A DNA stretch of 64,000 nucleotides from Phycisphaeraceae bacterium (GCA_020639215.1 JACKHA010000003.1:89390-153389); one strand, 5' to 3'; positions 27,433 through 36,387 are shown, counted from the stretch's first letter. Notes: generated by a model from the sequence alone, not told the origin. Program-made: numbers and translations.

Positions 27433-28980
27433 TCACGGTGCCTGCAGCGTCACCTCGATCTCGATCGTCTCCCCGCCCCGCAGCACGCCCACCTTCACCA
27501 CGTCCCCCGGTTCGTGCTGCATCATCAGCCCCATCCAGTGGCGGATGTCGGTGATGGCCGTGCCGTTCCAGGTCATCAGGCGGTCGCCCGTGCGGATGCC
27601 GGCGTTGGCCGCCGACCCGCCCGGCGTGGCCCCGCCGACGTCGATGCCGGCCCGCGTATCGTCGTAGTTGCCCGGCATGATGCCGAAGCGGACCCGCATC
27701 TGGCCCAGGCCCGGCGACTCCGCCGCGGGCGCGGCCGGGGCTTCGGTCGTCGTCATCGCGGCCCCGAGGCCCGCGGGCTTCGTGCTGGTCGTGCGCGCGA
27801 TCCACAGCTGGCTGGAGGGGTGCCCGCTGGCGGTCACGTCCTGGCCCCGCTGGGCGGTCCACATCATCAGCGACCCGCGCGGGTTGAACACCGGCAGCCC
27901 GTCGAAGCCCGCCGCGTCGGTGATCCGCACCGGCTCGGTCGCCTTCGGGTCCGCCGCGTCGAACGCCATCGCGAACACCTCGTAGTTGTCGTGCCCCACC
28001 TGGCTGGTCGTGTAGATCAGATACTCGCCCGACGGGTGCCAAAACGGGGCCCAGTTCACCGAACCGTTGTCGGTCAGTTGCACTTCGCGCGCGATGCCGG
28101 TGGGCAGCCCGCGATCGTCGAAGGCCAGTTCGGCGACGAAGACCTGCAGCAGGTTGTCGCCTCGGCGGTCCGAGCGGTAGCAGATCCACTTGCCGTCGGG
28201 CGAGAAGAACGGCCCGCCGTCGTAGCCCGGCTCGGTCACGAGCGGGCGCATCTCGCCGGTCTCAACGATCCGGGCGTAGAGGTCGGCGTCGCCGGTCTCG
28301 GGGTCCATCCATGTGTGCAGCACGACGCGACCGTCCGCGGACCACGAGCCCTCGGCGTTGTACCCGTCCTGGTTCCACATCGGCTGGGCCGCGGCCACAT
28401 CGGGGCGCGACAGGATCCGGAACTTCATGTCCGCGTCGCGGACTTCCTGATCGACCATCGCCGGGACGGTGCGGGTCACGATCTCCATCTCGCGCGGGAA
28501 GGACCACGAGTAGCGGGCCCGGTCGCGCGAGTAGCCCGGAGGCTGGTCGTCGCTCAGCGGGCCTTGGGCGCAGCCGAAGAGCACCACCCCCGGCAGCGTC
28601 GGGTGGAACCAGCCGCAGGTGGTGGCCGAGTTGGGCGGCGAGACCTCGGTGATCTCTTCCAGCCCGTTGATCAGCCCGGTGCGGGTGTCGCGCGTCAGGC
28701 GGGCGACGTACATCGCGTAGTTGCTCGTCGTCGCACCCGCGGGGATGGCCTGGAAGATGATCCAGCGCCCCGAGGGGCTGAAGTACGCCTCGCCGGCCCG
28801 CTGGAAGCGGTCGGGGAAGGTCAGCTGGGCCAGGTCGGCCAGGAACGGCTCGTCGCCGATCACCGAGGCGACGGGCGTCGCCAAGGTGGGCGATGCGCCC
28901 GCCGGAACCGCCGGAGCCGCGGCTCCCGCAAAGGTTGCCACGAGGGCCGGGATCAGCAACGGGGCAGTCGGCAGAGGCAT
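27433..28980 (-). CDS. Secreted TolB-like propeller with C-terminal PDZ domain
   Basis: The 515-residue protein starts at MPLPTAPLL with a signal peptide of about 27 residues. It contains WD40/TolB-like propeller blades (YFSPSGRWIIFQA, PFFSPDGKWICYRSDRRGDN, FWHPSGEYLIYTT). Residues 420-515 form a PDZ domain (MRVRFGIMPGNYDD, GIRTGDRLMTWNGTAI, VKVGVLRGGETIEIEVTL). It probably binds protein or peptide in the periplasm; no protease catalytic residues are present. A Fur-like palindrome lies about 86 bases upstream. Confidence 0.82.
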   Translation of the reverse strand: MPLPTAPLLIPALVATFAGAAAPAVPAGASPTLATPVASVIGDEPFLADLAQLTFPDRFQRAGEAYFSPSGRWIIFQAIPAGATTSNYAMYVARLTRDTRTGLINGLEEITEVSPPNSATTCGWFHPTLPGVVLFGCAQGPLSDDQPPGYSRDRARYSWSFPREMEIVTRTVPAMVDQEVRDADMKFRILSRPDVAAAQPMWNQDGYNAEGSWSADGRVVLHTWMDPETGDADLYARIVETGEMRPLVTEPGYDGGPFFSPDGKWICYRSDRRGDNLLQVFVAELAFDDRGLPTGIAREVQLTDNGSVNWAPFWHPSGEYLIYTTSQVGHDNYEVFAMAFDAADPKATEPVRITDAAGFDGLPVFNPRGSLMMWTAQRGQDVTASGHPSSQLWIARTTSTKPAGLGAAMTTTEAPAAPAAESPGLGQMRVRFGIMPGNYDDTRAGIDVGGATPGGSAANAGIRTGDRLMTWNGTAITDIRHWMGLMMQHEPGDVVKVGVLRGGETIEIEVTLQAP

Positions 28981-29372
28981 GGGCTGGGAGCCTTTCGGTT
29001 CGTTCGGGGCGGGACTGGTCGGGGCTCGCAAGTGTAGGAAGGTGGGTGCCGAGTTTGGCATTGATTGAGAATGAGTCTCAGCTGCGATTACGAGCCAGCC
29101 GGCTCTTGGCCTGGATCCGCCACGGGACCGGGCGAGCCGGACCGCCCTGGTTCGGGAGTGCGGATCGAGCCATCCTGATCGACGCCGGTTCCGGGGTGTC
29201 AGGACCATGGCGCGCGGCGCGGTTGGGCAGTGGGGTGCGGGCGGGCGTCGTGGGCGACGCCTTGCTCGCCGGGGCGGCGCGCCGCGGGCCAAGGCCCGGC
29301 GTGCCGCGAGGCCCAGGGCCCCGGTGTGTGGCGAGCCGCGCGGCGGTCGCGCGGCGGGGTCGGAGTGCGCGC
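28981..29372. other. Divergent intergenic region
   Basis: No supported gene. The left third is less GC-rich and holds the palindrome at 29066-29080. The right part is very GC-rich; the open frame that runs through it into the next gene has no clear start. Confidence 0.4.
29066..29080 (-). promoter_or_regulatory. Fur-like palindrome TGAGA-N5-TCTCA
   Basis: TGAGAATGAGTCTCA is a perfect 5-5-5 palindrome resembling half of a Fur box. It lies 86 bases upstream of the TolB/PDZ gene start on the minus strand. Only one site is seen. Confidence 0.35.
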
Positions 29373-29780
29373 ATGGGACGCCGAACACAGCAGCGACGCA
29401 GGCGACGCGTGGAAGAACTGCTCGCGCTGCGACACGACGACGCCGAACTGCGCCGGCGGTGGCTGGCCCGCGTTGATGCGTGGGCCAAAGGGCTCGCCGA
29501 GACCGGCCCGTGCCTGGGCGCCGATGGCGAGCCGACGCCGCGGGCGCTGGGCGTGATCGAGAGCGTGCTGGGTGAACTGGCGCAGATCGGCGAGTCGATG
29601 GACGGCGAGTTGGCGATCGAGACGCGCCGGCGCCTGGAGGCCGCGTGCCGCGCGGGTGGGTCGGTGGCGGGCAAGTCCGACACGCAGGGCCGCGCAAGCG
29701 AGAGCCACAACCACACCGAGATCGTCGTGAAACGCAGCGACGTGGCCGCGACGAATCGATCGAACGATCACGCGGCGTGA
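29373..29780 (+). CDS. Hypothetical helical protein
   Basis: From the ATG at 29373 the protein has 135 residues. The first 12 are strongly basic (MGRRTQQRRRRR). The middle is helical (VEELLALRHDDAELRRRWLA, ESVLGELAQIGESMDGELAI), and the tail is polar. Codon use with strong third-position GC supports coding. A GTG at 29409 is an alternative start. I do not recognise the family. Confidence 0.5.
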   Translation: MGRRTQQRRRRRVEELLALRHDDAELRRRWLARVDAWAKGLAETGPCLGADGEPTPRALGVIESVLGELAQIGESMDGELAIETRRRLEAACRAGGSVAGKSDTQGRASESHNHTEIVVKRSDVAATNRSNDHAA

Positions 29781-29849
29781 CCGGCGACGGGCGAGCAACC
29801 CGCGCCCGTCACGTCAGCACCGCGATCGCGCGAACACGAGAGCCCCGCC

Positions 29850-29888
29850 GTGCCACCAGCTGCGGCTCGGAGCGGCTGGTGCGGATCA
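29850..29888 (+). repeat. Lone palindromic unit with GTGCCAC / GTGCGGATCA ends
   Basis: The unit has the same outer ends as the clusters at 4961, 6174 and 42920 but a fourth stem type: CACCAGCTGC pairing with GGCTGGTG. It lies alone between two convergent genes. Confidence 0.6.
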
Positions 29889-29952
29889 CTGCGGGCGTGA
29901 CGCGACCGATTGTTCGGCATCAGGCGTGCAAAGCCACGCCTGATGGCACCAC

Positions 29953-29975
29953 GCCGCAATCTCACGATCGCGGCT
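29953..29975. repeat. Dispersed hairpin GCCGC...CGATCGCGGC
   Basis: An imperfect copy of the hairpin at 18029-18052, lying eight bases past the stop of the TPR/alpha-CTD gene on the minus strand. It may act as its terminator. Confidence 0.45.
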
Positions 29976-29982
29976 CAATGCG

Positions 29983-30918
29983 TCACTCCGCGTCGAGCGA
30001 CCGCAGCGCCAGCCCGAACTCGTGGAGCCGCTCCTTCACCTCGGTGAGCGACGTTGCGCCGAAGTTCTTGACGCCCATCAGTTCGGCCTCGGTGTGGCTG
30101 CACAGGTCGCCGAGGGTGTGGATGTTCAGCAGCTGCAGCGCCTTGCGGGCACGCACCGAAAGCTGCAGGTCGCTGACCGGCTTGTTGAGCGCGGCTTCCT
30201 TGCCCGAACCCTTGAGCGACTCCATGATCTGGCGACGCGCCTGGCGGTGCGCATCCTCCAGACCCTGGCCCAGACGCAACCCCTTCGACGCGAGCATCTT
30301 CTTGACCTCGGTCAGGCTCGACTCGCCGAAGTTGCGGCTCGAGAGGAGTTCCGCCTCGGTGATCCGCAGCAGGTCGCCCAGCGTGCGGATGTTCATCCGC
30401 TTCAGGCAGGTGCGGGCACGCACGGAGAGTTCGAAGTCCGTCACCGGCGTGTCCATCATCGCGCGGCGCTTGAGAAGGTCCTTGTCCGGGTCCTCTTCGA
30501 CCACCATCTCGCGGCTGGCCTGGACGTCCTTCATGAACAGGCGGGCCCGCTCGTGGTTCGGGTTGGTCTCGAGGATCTGGCGCAGGCAACGCTCGGCCCG
30601 GGCGTAGTCGCCGTGGTCCTCGGCCAGCACCGCCAGGTTCAGCAGGGCGTTCACGGGCGCCGGCGGGTTCTCGCACACCCGCTCGTACAGGGCCGCCGCC
30701 TCCTCGTCCTGGCCCGCCAGGTCCAGCAGATACGCAAGGCTGAACATGGCGTCGTTGTTCGACGGGTCGGCCGACACCGCGCGACGCAGTTCGGCCACGG
30801 CCGCGACACGGTCGCCGGCTTCCTTGGCCTTGGCCGCGGCGGCCAGGTGCGTGCGAGCGGCCTCAACGTCGCGCCGGGTCTCCTCGGCGCCGATCACCAT
30901 GTCCAGATCGCTGGGCAT
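29983..30918 (-). CDS. TPR protein with two RNA polymerase alpha-CTD-like domains
   Basis: The 311-residue protein starts at MPSDLDMVI with GGAG upstream. Residues 20-135 are TPR repeats (AVAELRRAVSADPSNNDAMF, AAALYERVCENPPAP, AERCLRQILETNPNHERA). Two helix-hairpin-helix domains of the RNA polymerase alpha C-terminal type follow: residues 160-215 (ELSVRARTCLKRMNIRTLGD, SSRNFGESSLTEVKKML) and 250-305 (QLSVRARKALQLLNIHTLGD, GVKNFGATSLTEVKERL). The alpha assembly domain is absent, so this is not RpoA itself. I believe such proteins are typical of planctomycetes. A role in binding DNA or transcription complexes is inference. Confidence 0.88.
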   Translation of the reverse strand: MPSDLDMVIGAEETRRDVEAARTHLAAAAKAKEAGDRVAAVAELRRAVSADPSNNDAMFSLAYLLDLAGQDEEAAALYERVCENPPAPVNALLNLAVLAEDHGDYARAERCLRQILETNPNHERARLFMKDVQASREMVVEEDPDKDLLKRRAMMDTPVTDFELSVRARTCLKRMNIRTLGDLLRITEAELLSSRNFGESSLTEVKKMLASKGLRLGQGLEDAHRQARRQIMESLKGSGKEAALNKPVSDLQLSVRARKALQLLNIHTLGDLCSHTEAELMGVKNFGATSLTEVKERLHEFGLALRSLDAE

Positions 30919-31086
30919 TCGAAACTCCTCGGGCGAGCGCGGCCCCGCGTCCCGCCCACCGATGGGCGAACGTCGGGCACACCCGCCGCTGGTCGCGGTT
31001 TCCACCATTCCCGCATGAACCGTTTGCTGGGGGTCCAAGTCTAGGCGCGGACGGAGGCCAAACAAAGCCCGGTACATCGGCGTCGC

Positions 31087-31434
31087 CTACCGCGCGTGCG
31101 GGTCCCCGCCCTCGCGCTTCCGGGCCGCCAGGATCGCCTCGACCAGCCCCTTGGGCACCTGGGCCCCGGCCTGCACGCGCTCGTCGCGACCGAGCCCCGC
31201 CGTCATCGCCGCCGCCTTGCGGTAGTTCTCGAGGTACACCTCGCAGTCGCGGCAGAACGCGATGTGCGAGTCGAACTTGAACCGCTGGTCCTCGGGCAAC
31301 GCGCCGTCGATGTAGTCCAGCAGGAACTCGGCGCAGTCCTCGCACGAGATTGTCTTGGCCGCGTCGGGGCACGGCGGGCGGCACGAGGGCGTGCCCGCGT
31401 CGTCGGGCTGGTTCGGACGCCTGGGCTCGTTCAT
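31087..31434 (-). CDS. Zinc-finger anti-sigma factor
   Basis: The 115-residue soluble protein has the ZAS motif HxxxCxxC in FDSHIAFCRDC, preceded by SCEDCAEFLLDYIDGALPED, the usual anti-sigma helix. It has no membrane segment. Its ATG overlaps the stop codon of the upstream ECF sigma gene by four bases (ATGA), so the two are translationally coupled. It most likely binds and holds that sigma factor. Confidence 0.9.
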   Translation of the reverse strand: MNEPRRPNQPDDAGTPSCRPPCPDAAKTISCEDCAEFLLDYIDGALPEDQRFKFDSHIAFCRDCEVYLENYRKAAAMTAGLGRDERVQAGAQVPKGLVEAILAARKREGGDPHAR

Positions 31435-32174
31435 CGCGCGTCCTCCCCATCCCGGGCGCCATCGCCCGCCATCACCGGCTCGAGCATCTTCACGAGGGCC
31501 TGGCGGGCCCTGTGCAATCGCTGACGCACGAGCGCATCGCTGATCCCCAGCGCCGCCGCCACCGCCTTGGACTCCATCTGCTCGACATCTCGCATGAGCA
31601 GCACGTCCCGGAACTCCTCGGGCAAGCGGGCGATCGCCTCCCACAGGGCCCGCCTGCGTTCGATGCCGACGCCTCCCCCCTCCGTGACATCCCCGCCCGA
31701 CCCGACCCCCGTCCACGCGCGAGGCGACGCGGTGTGGTGCCCGCCTTCGAAGGTCGGCAGCAGCGCCTCGATCGAGGTCTCCCGGCGCGTGCTGGCCTTG
31801 CGGGCCTTCATCAGGGCCGCGTTGACCACGATCCGGTGCAGCCACGTCGAGAGCGTGGACCGCCCGTCGAACAAGCCGATCGCCTTGAACGCCGACAGGA
31901 ACGCGTCCTGCACCGCGTCCTCGGCGTCGGCCTCGGTGCGCGTGGCCCGGCGCGCCACGGCCAAGAGCCGCGGCGTGAGCGAGCGCACGAGTTCCTCGAA
32001 CGCCTCGTCCTGGCCGGCCTTGAGGCGCCGCACGAGGTCCGCTTCGTCGGGGGCTGTTGGGGCCGGATCAACGACGCGCCCGGTGCCGATCGTCGACCTC
32101 GTCGCCGGTATGCCGCTTGACCCTTGCGATGGCGCGCCTCGCTCGATCGTTGATCCGGTGTCGGCCTCCACCAT
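31431..32174 (-). CDS. ECF-family RNA polymerase sigma factor
   Basis: The 247-residue protein starts at MVEADTGST; GGAGGTGAG directly precedes this ATG, which favours it over one 33 bases upstream. Sigma region 2 lies at about residues 40-115 (AFEELVRSLTPRLLAVARR, DAEDAVQDAFLSAFKAI, STWLHRIVVNAAL). Region 4 lies at about 180-235 (ALWEAIARLPEEFRDVLLMR, ALGISDALVRQRLHRARQAL). Regions 1 and 3 are absent, as in ECF factors. It is encoded with its anti-sigma partner and probably controls an envelope or stress regulon. Confidence 0.92.
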   Translation of the reverse strand: MVEADTGSTIERGAPSQGSSGIPATRSTIGTGRVVDPAPTAPDEADLVRRLKAGQDEAFEELVRSLTPRLLAVARRATRTEADAEDAVQDAFLSAFKAIGLFDGRSTLSTWLHRIVVNAALMKARKASTRRETSIEALLPTFEGGHHTASPRAWTGVGSGGDVTEGGGVGIERRRALWEAIARLPEEFRDVLLMRDVEQMESKAVAAALGISDALVRQRLHRARQALVKMLEPVMAGDGARDGEDAR

Positions 32175-32276
32175 CTCACCTCCACACGCACCACCGACGC
32201 GCATCACGTCGTCGGGACGAAGCAGCGAAGCCGGCTCTCTGCCACCAGCCCTCGACCGTTCGACCGTTTCACCGCG

Positions 32277-33827
32277 TCACCCCTCCCACACCACCGCCGG
32301 CTTCCGCGCCGCACCCACCTCGTCCAGCCGCTCGATCGCCGCGTCCCCGGGGGCGCTGCGCACCACGTCCGGCGACGACTCGATCTCGCCCGCGATCCGC
32401 AGCAGCACGTCGCAGAACCGGTCCAGCACCTGCTTGCTCTCGGTCTCGGTCGGCTCGGCCATCAGGCAGTCGATCACGGGCCAGTGCATCGTCGGCGGGT
32501 GGATGCCGTAGTCGATCAGGCGCTTGGCGATGTCCACCAGCGTCACGCCCTTGTCCAGCAGACGGCGCGGCACCGTAACGAACTCGTGGGCGCAGTACAT
32601 CCCTTTCTCGGGCTTGAAGTACGGCATCTCGAACACGCTCCGCAGGCGGGCCGCGATGTAGTTCGCGCTCAGCACGCTCGTCTCGGCGATGTGCTCCAGC
32701 CCCGCACCGCCGCAGGCACGGATGTAGGTGTAGCACCGCACTGCCACGCCCACCTGCCCGAAGAACGACCGCACCTTCCCAACCGACTTGGGCGCGCCGA
32801 AGTCCAGCCCGAACGCCCCGTCCGGGCGCTTCACGACCCGAGGCACCGGCAGGTACGGCTCGAGGAAGTCGCGCACCGCGATCGGGCCCCAGCCCGGCCC
32901 GCCGCAGCCGTGCGGGGTCGAGAACGTCTTGTGCGTGTTGTAGTGCATCACGTCGGCGCCGAAATCGCCCGGTCGCGTCTTGCCCAGCACCGCGTTCATG
33001 TTCGCGCCGTCGAGGTACAGCAGCGCCCCGATCCCGTGCAGGATGTCCGCCACCTCGGTGATCTTCGAGTCGAACAGCCCGGCCGTGTTCGGGTTCGTGA
33101 TCATCATCGCCGCGATGTTCTCGGCCCCGTGGGCGTCGATGGCGCGCTTCAGGTCGTCGATGTCCGTGTACCCATCCTTCGTTTTGATCGAGACCGCCCC
33201 GGCCCCGCACATCGCGCACGACGCCGGGTTCGTCCCGTGGGCGTTGTCGGGTGCGAACACCACGGTCCGCTGGCTCTGGCCCTTGTCCTTGAAATACGCG
33301 CGGATCACCTTCAGGGCGGTGTACTCGCCGTGGGCCCCGGCCGCCGGCTGGCTCGACACGCACGGCAGCCCCGCCACCTCCGCGAGGAACCGCTGCGTGG
33401 TCCACAGCAGCTCCAGCAGGCCCTGGATCTGCGACTCGTCCTGCAGCGGGTGGATGTCGCGGAACCCCGGGAGCGCGGCGGCCCACTCGTTGATCCGCGG
33501 GTTGTACTTCATCGTGCACGAGCCGAGCGGATAGAACTCGCCGTCGAGCGAGAAGTTCCGCTGAGACAGGTGGGTGTAGTGGCGGATGACCTGGAGCTGC
33601 CCGAGCTCGGGCCACGCCGGCGCGCCGCGCCCGCGCAGACCATCCGGAACCGGCGCCTCCGGCACGTCCAGCCCCGGCAGGTCGATCGCGACCGCGCCCA
33701 CCGAGTGCTTCTCGAAGATCGTCGGCTCGGTCGGCTTCTCGCCGCGCCGGAACACGTCCGAATCGGGCACGGCGGCGGAGGAGCCGGAAGTCACGGTGGG
33801 ACGGGTGGGCTGGGTCATCGTGGACAT
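32277..33827 (-). CDS. gcvPB: Glycine dehydrogenase (decarboxylating) subunit 2
   Basis: The 516-residue protein is the PLP-binding half of the two-subunit P-protein in the glycine cleavage system. It has LGSCTMKYNPRINE, QPAAGAHGEYTAL, DNAHGTNPASCAM and the Schiff-base Lys300 in MHYNTHKTFSTPHGCGGPG. The P-protein decarboxylates glycine and passes the aminomethyl group to lipoylated H-protein. Its partner gcvPA lies 1 kb upstream on the same strand but is separated by three small genes. gcvT and gcvH are not in the window. Confidence 0.95.
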   Translation of the reverse strand: MSTMTQPTRPTVTSGSSAAVPDSDVFRRGEKPTEPTIFEKHSVGAVAIDLPGLDVPEAPVPDGLRGRGAPAWPELGQLQVIRHYTHLSQRNFSLDGEFYPLGSCTMKYNPRINEWAAALPGFRDIHPLQDESQIQGLLELLWTTQRFLAEVAGLPCVSSQPAAGAHGEYTALKVIRAYFKDKGQSQRTVVFAPDNAHGTNPASCAMCGAGAVSIKTKDGYTDIDDLKRAIDAHGAENIAAMMITNPNTAGLFDSKITEVADILHGIGALLYLDGANMNAVLGKTRPGDFGADVMHYNTHKTFSTPHGCGGPGWGPIAVRDFLEPYLPVPRVVKRPDGAFGLDFGAPKSVGKVRSFFGQVGVAVRCYTYIRACGGAGLEHIAETSVLSANYIAARLRSVFEMPYFKPEKGMYCAHEFVTVPRRLLDKGVTLVDIAKRLIDYGIHPPTMHWPVIDCLMAEPTETESKQVLDRFCDVLLRIAGEIESSPDVVRSAPGDAAIERLDEVGAARKPAVVWEG

Positions 33828-33874
33828 TCTGACTCGCTCTCGCTTTCGTTCATCGCGCGCGGCAGCCCGCGCGA

Positions 33875-34261
33875 TCATCGCTTCCTGCTTGTTCGACTCG
33901 GTTGCTCGGCCGCGCCCGCTCGGGCTCCGCCGGCGCGCGGACCCTTCCAACCCGGCTTCGCTCGGACGCCGCGGCCGAACGCGGCCCCGCGCCCCGCCAC
34001 CCGCTCGCGCCGCCCGTCCAGAATCCCCGCAACGGAAAGGTCCAGATCCAGCCGCGCCCAATGGAACCCGACCCCCCCGCCGACCAGCCGCCAGTCCCGG
34101 CGTGCCGCCAGCGTCGCGTCCCGCAGCGTCGGATAGAACTCGAGCGGGGCCTCGTGCCTCGACCCGTCGGCGAGCACGACACGCATGTACGCACGCCCCG
34201 CGACCCGCACAAAGCGAAGGTCCACCGCAAGCCGGTCTGTTTCACTCCCCGAAGAACGCAT
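33875..34261 (-). CDS. DUF2442-domain protein
   Basis: The 128-residue protein starts at ATG 34261, overlapping the DUF4160 stop by 20 bases. Its middle fits DUF2442: ADGSRHEAPLEFYPTLRDAT, RDWRLVGGGVGFHWARLDLDLSV and AGILDG. DUF2442 and DUF4160 genes are often neighbours and have been suggested to form toxin-antitoxin-like pairs. The C-terminal 40 residues are a basic, low-complexity tail. It closes a three-gene cassette lying between gcvPA and gcvPB. Confidence 0.78.
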   Translation of the reverse strand: MRSSGSETDRLAVDLRFVRVAGRAYMRVVLADGSRHEAPLEFYPTLRDATLAARRDWRLVGGGVGFHWARLDLDLSVAGILDGRRERVAGRGAAFGRGVRAKPGWKGPRAGGARAGAAEQPSRTSRKR

Positions 34262-34478
34262 CCCACGCCTCGCGAAACAGGCCGGCGTGCTCCTCGACGA
34301 GCCGCGCAACCTTCCGTTTCTCACCCGCCTTCAGCCCCTTCGACCACGCCTCCCGCGGCGGATCGATCCACCACTTCGCGACCCCGCGTCCCTTCTCCAC
34401 ATGGATGTGCGGGGGCTCATCGTTCTCGTTCGACCAGAAAAAGAAGCGGAATCCATCGATCTCCAGAACAGTAGGCAT
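34242..34478 (-). CDS. DUF4160-domain protein, copy 2
   Basis: The 78-residue protein is a complete DUF4160 unit: MPTVLEIDGFRFFFWSNEND, EPPHIHVEKGRGVAKWWIDP and a helical tail ending in DAFFGE. The HIHV segment, with nearby Glu and Lys, is the conserved core. It resembles the upstream copy (34509-34745) closely enough to be a tandem duplicate. It overlaps the DUF2442 gene by 20 bases. Confidence 0.85.
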   Translation of the reverse strand: MPTVLEIDGFRFFFWSNENDEPPHIHVEKGRGVAKWWIDPPREAWSKGLKAGEKRKVARLVEEHAGLFREAWDAFFGE

Positions 34479-34508
34479 CGGCGATCCTCCTCCCGAACCG
34501 CCGCACCC

Positions 34509-34745
34509 TCACTTGCCCATCACCCGCTTCCACTCTCCCAGCCACTTGCCCGCGTTCGCCGCTGCCAGCTCCCCGATCTTCGCCTTGTCCTCGTCGCTGA
34601 GCCCCTTGGCCCACGCTTCCTTCAGCGGGTCCAGCCACCACTTCGCGCTGCCCGAGCCCTTGCTCACGTGGAAGTGCGCCGGCTCGAAACTCTCCTGCGT
34701 CCAGAAGTAGAACTTGAACCCATCGACCTTCAGCAGCGTGTGCAT
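34509..34745 (-). CDS. DUF4160-domain protein, copy 1
   Basis: The 78-residue protein has the same architecture as the next gene: MHTLLKVDGFKFYFWTQESF, EPAHFHVSKGSGSAKWWLDP and a lysine-rich helical tail ending in KRVMGK. The two share about half of their residues. It follows gcvPA by 74 bases. The role is unknown; the cassette may be a toxin-antitoxin-like module. Confidence 0.85.
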   Translation of the reverse strand: MHTLLKVDGFKFYFWTQESFEPAHFHVSKGSGSAKWWLDPLKEAWAKGLSDEDKAKIGELAAANAGKWLGEWKRVMGK

Positions 34746-34819
34746 CCAACGGCCCCGTCTCCCGCGCCCGCCCCGCGCCCGCTCCAGCGGGACACGACGC
34801 CGGGCCGCGGGACCCACCA

Positions 34820-36193
34820 TCAAACCGCGGCCAGCAGCGAGACCAGGCGGTCCATCTCCGCCCGCGTCCGCTTCTCCGTGACCGCCACCAGCAGGTCGTT
34901 GGCTCCGCCAATCCTGTCCATCCGCGCATCGCCCAGCGGCACGCCCGCGAGCACGCCCTCGGCCGCGCACCGGGCGGCCACTTCTTCCGCCGGCTTCGAG
35001 CACGACACCACGAACTCGTTCCAGAACCCGGGCGTGCCGCCCGCGTGCTTGAGCGAGTAACCCTTCAGCCCGGCGATCTTGCCGGCCAGGTACCGCGCCT
35101 TGTGGTAGCACTGCTCCGCAACCGTCCTCAGCCCACCCGGCCCCATCGCGGTCATGTACATCGTCGCACGCAGCGCGAACAGACCCTGGTTCGTGCAGAT
35201 GTTGCTCGTCGCCTTGTCCTTGCGGATGTGCTGCTCACGCGTCTGCAGCGTCAGGCAATACCCCGTCCGACCCTTCCGATCGACCGTCTGCCCGACCAGC
35301 CGCCCCGGCATCCGACGCAGGAACTCCTTCTTCGCGGCGAACAACCCCAGGTACGGCCCGCCGAACTGCAGCGGCGTCCCCAGCGACTGGCCCTCGCCCG
35401 CCGCCACGTCCGCACCGCACTCCCCAGGCGTCCGCAGCATCCCCAGCGAGATCGGGTTGAACACCGCGATCGCCAAGGGTGCAGCGCCCTGCACCGGAGC
35501 CCTCTTCGCCGCCGCGAACAGCCCCTCCCAGTCCTCCACCAGGCCGAACACGTTGGGCGACTGGACCACCAGGCACGCCGTCTGCGCGTCGAGCGCCTTC
35601 TCGACATCCGCCGCCGACACCACGCCGCTGGCCCCCGCCGGCACCTCCACGATGTCCACCGGCAGGTCGCTGATGTACGTCTTGAGCACCTGCCGCGTGT
35701 GCGGGTGCACCGTCCCGGCGACCAGCACCCGCTTCCGCCCGGTGTGGTTCAGGGCCATCAGCATGCCCTCGGCCGCCGCCGTCGAGCCCTCGTACAGCGA
35801 CGAGTTGGCGATGTCCAAGCCGGTCAGGCGGGCGACCTGCGTCTGGAACTCGAAGAACGCCTGGAGCGAGCCCTGCGACGCCTCCGCCTGGTACGGCGTG
35901 TACGCCGTCAGGAACTCCCCGCGCGAGATCAACTGGTCGATGAACGCCGGGATGAAGTGGTCGTACGCCCCGCCCCCCATGAAGCAGACCTGGCCCGTCG
36001 CCGAGCGGTTCTTCGCCGCCAGCCCGCCCAGTTCCCGCTGGATCTCGAGTTCCGAGATCCCCTCCGGGATGTCCAGCACGCGGTCGAACCGCGCGTGCTC
36101 CGGGATCGGGTCGAACAGACGCTCGACCGAGTCCACCCCGATCGTGGCAAGCATCTCGTCGCGCTGGGTGGGGGTGATCTGGACGTAGTTCAT
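34820..36193 (-). CDS. gcvPA: Glycine dehydrogenase (decarboxylating) subunit 1
   Basis: The 457-residue protein is the non-PLP half of the two-subunit P-protein. It has the start MNYVQITPTQRDEMLATIG, the FMGGGAYDHFIPAFIDQLIS segment, AYTPYQAEASQGSLQAFFE and NSSLYEGSTAAAEGML, all diagnostic for GcvPA. It forms a heterotetramer with GcvPB. The 296-base region upstream, ahead of the dockerin gene, has no clear glycine riboswitch. Confidence 0.95.
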   Translation of the reverse strand: MNYVQITPTQRDEMLATIGVDSVERLFDPIPEHARFDRVLDIPEGISELEIQRELGGLAAKNRSATGQVCFMGGGAYDHFIPAFIDQLISRGEFLTAYTPYQAEASQGSLQAFFEFQTQVARLTGLDIANSSLYEGSTAAAEGMLMALNHTGRKRVLVAGTVHPHTRQVLKTYISDLPVDIVEVPAGASGVVSAADVEKALDAQTACLVVQSPNVFGLVEDWEGLFAAAKRAPVQGAAPLAIAVFNPISLGMLRTPGECGADVAAGEGQSLGTPLQFGGPYLGLFAAKKEFLRRMPGRLVGQTVDRKGRTGYCLTLQTREQHIRKDKATSNICTNQGLFALRATMYMTAMGPGGLRTVAEQCYHKARYLAGKIAGLKGYSLKHAGGTPGFWNEFVVSCSKPAEEVAARCAAEGVLAGVPLGDARMDRIGGANDLLVAVTEKRTRAEMDRLVSLLAAV

Positions 36194-36387
36194 TCGGTGC
36201 CGATGCCTTCCACGCTCGTGCCGCGAACGGCGGGGGCGGAGACCTCGTCCCGAACCGGCCCCGCCGCCGGCCCAACGCCACTGCCTTCGCGAGAGCCGGA
36301 CTTTAGGAGTCGCCCGATCGACGGGCGAGAGCCGCCGGAACCCGCCCGTGGCCCGCCCCACCCCGCCCCACCGGCGACCCGGAACAG

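Noticed and set aside
29199..29798. 199-residue frame on the minus strand opposite the hypothetical gene at 29373
   Set aside because: The plus-strand frame has better codon usage and helical pattern; the minus frame looks like its shadow, though neither is certain.
36194..36380. Possible glycine riboswitch upstream of gcvPA
   Set aside because: The leader has short repeats of GGCTCTCGC but none of the conserved riboswitch core elements that I could recognise.
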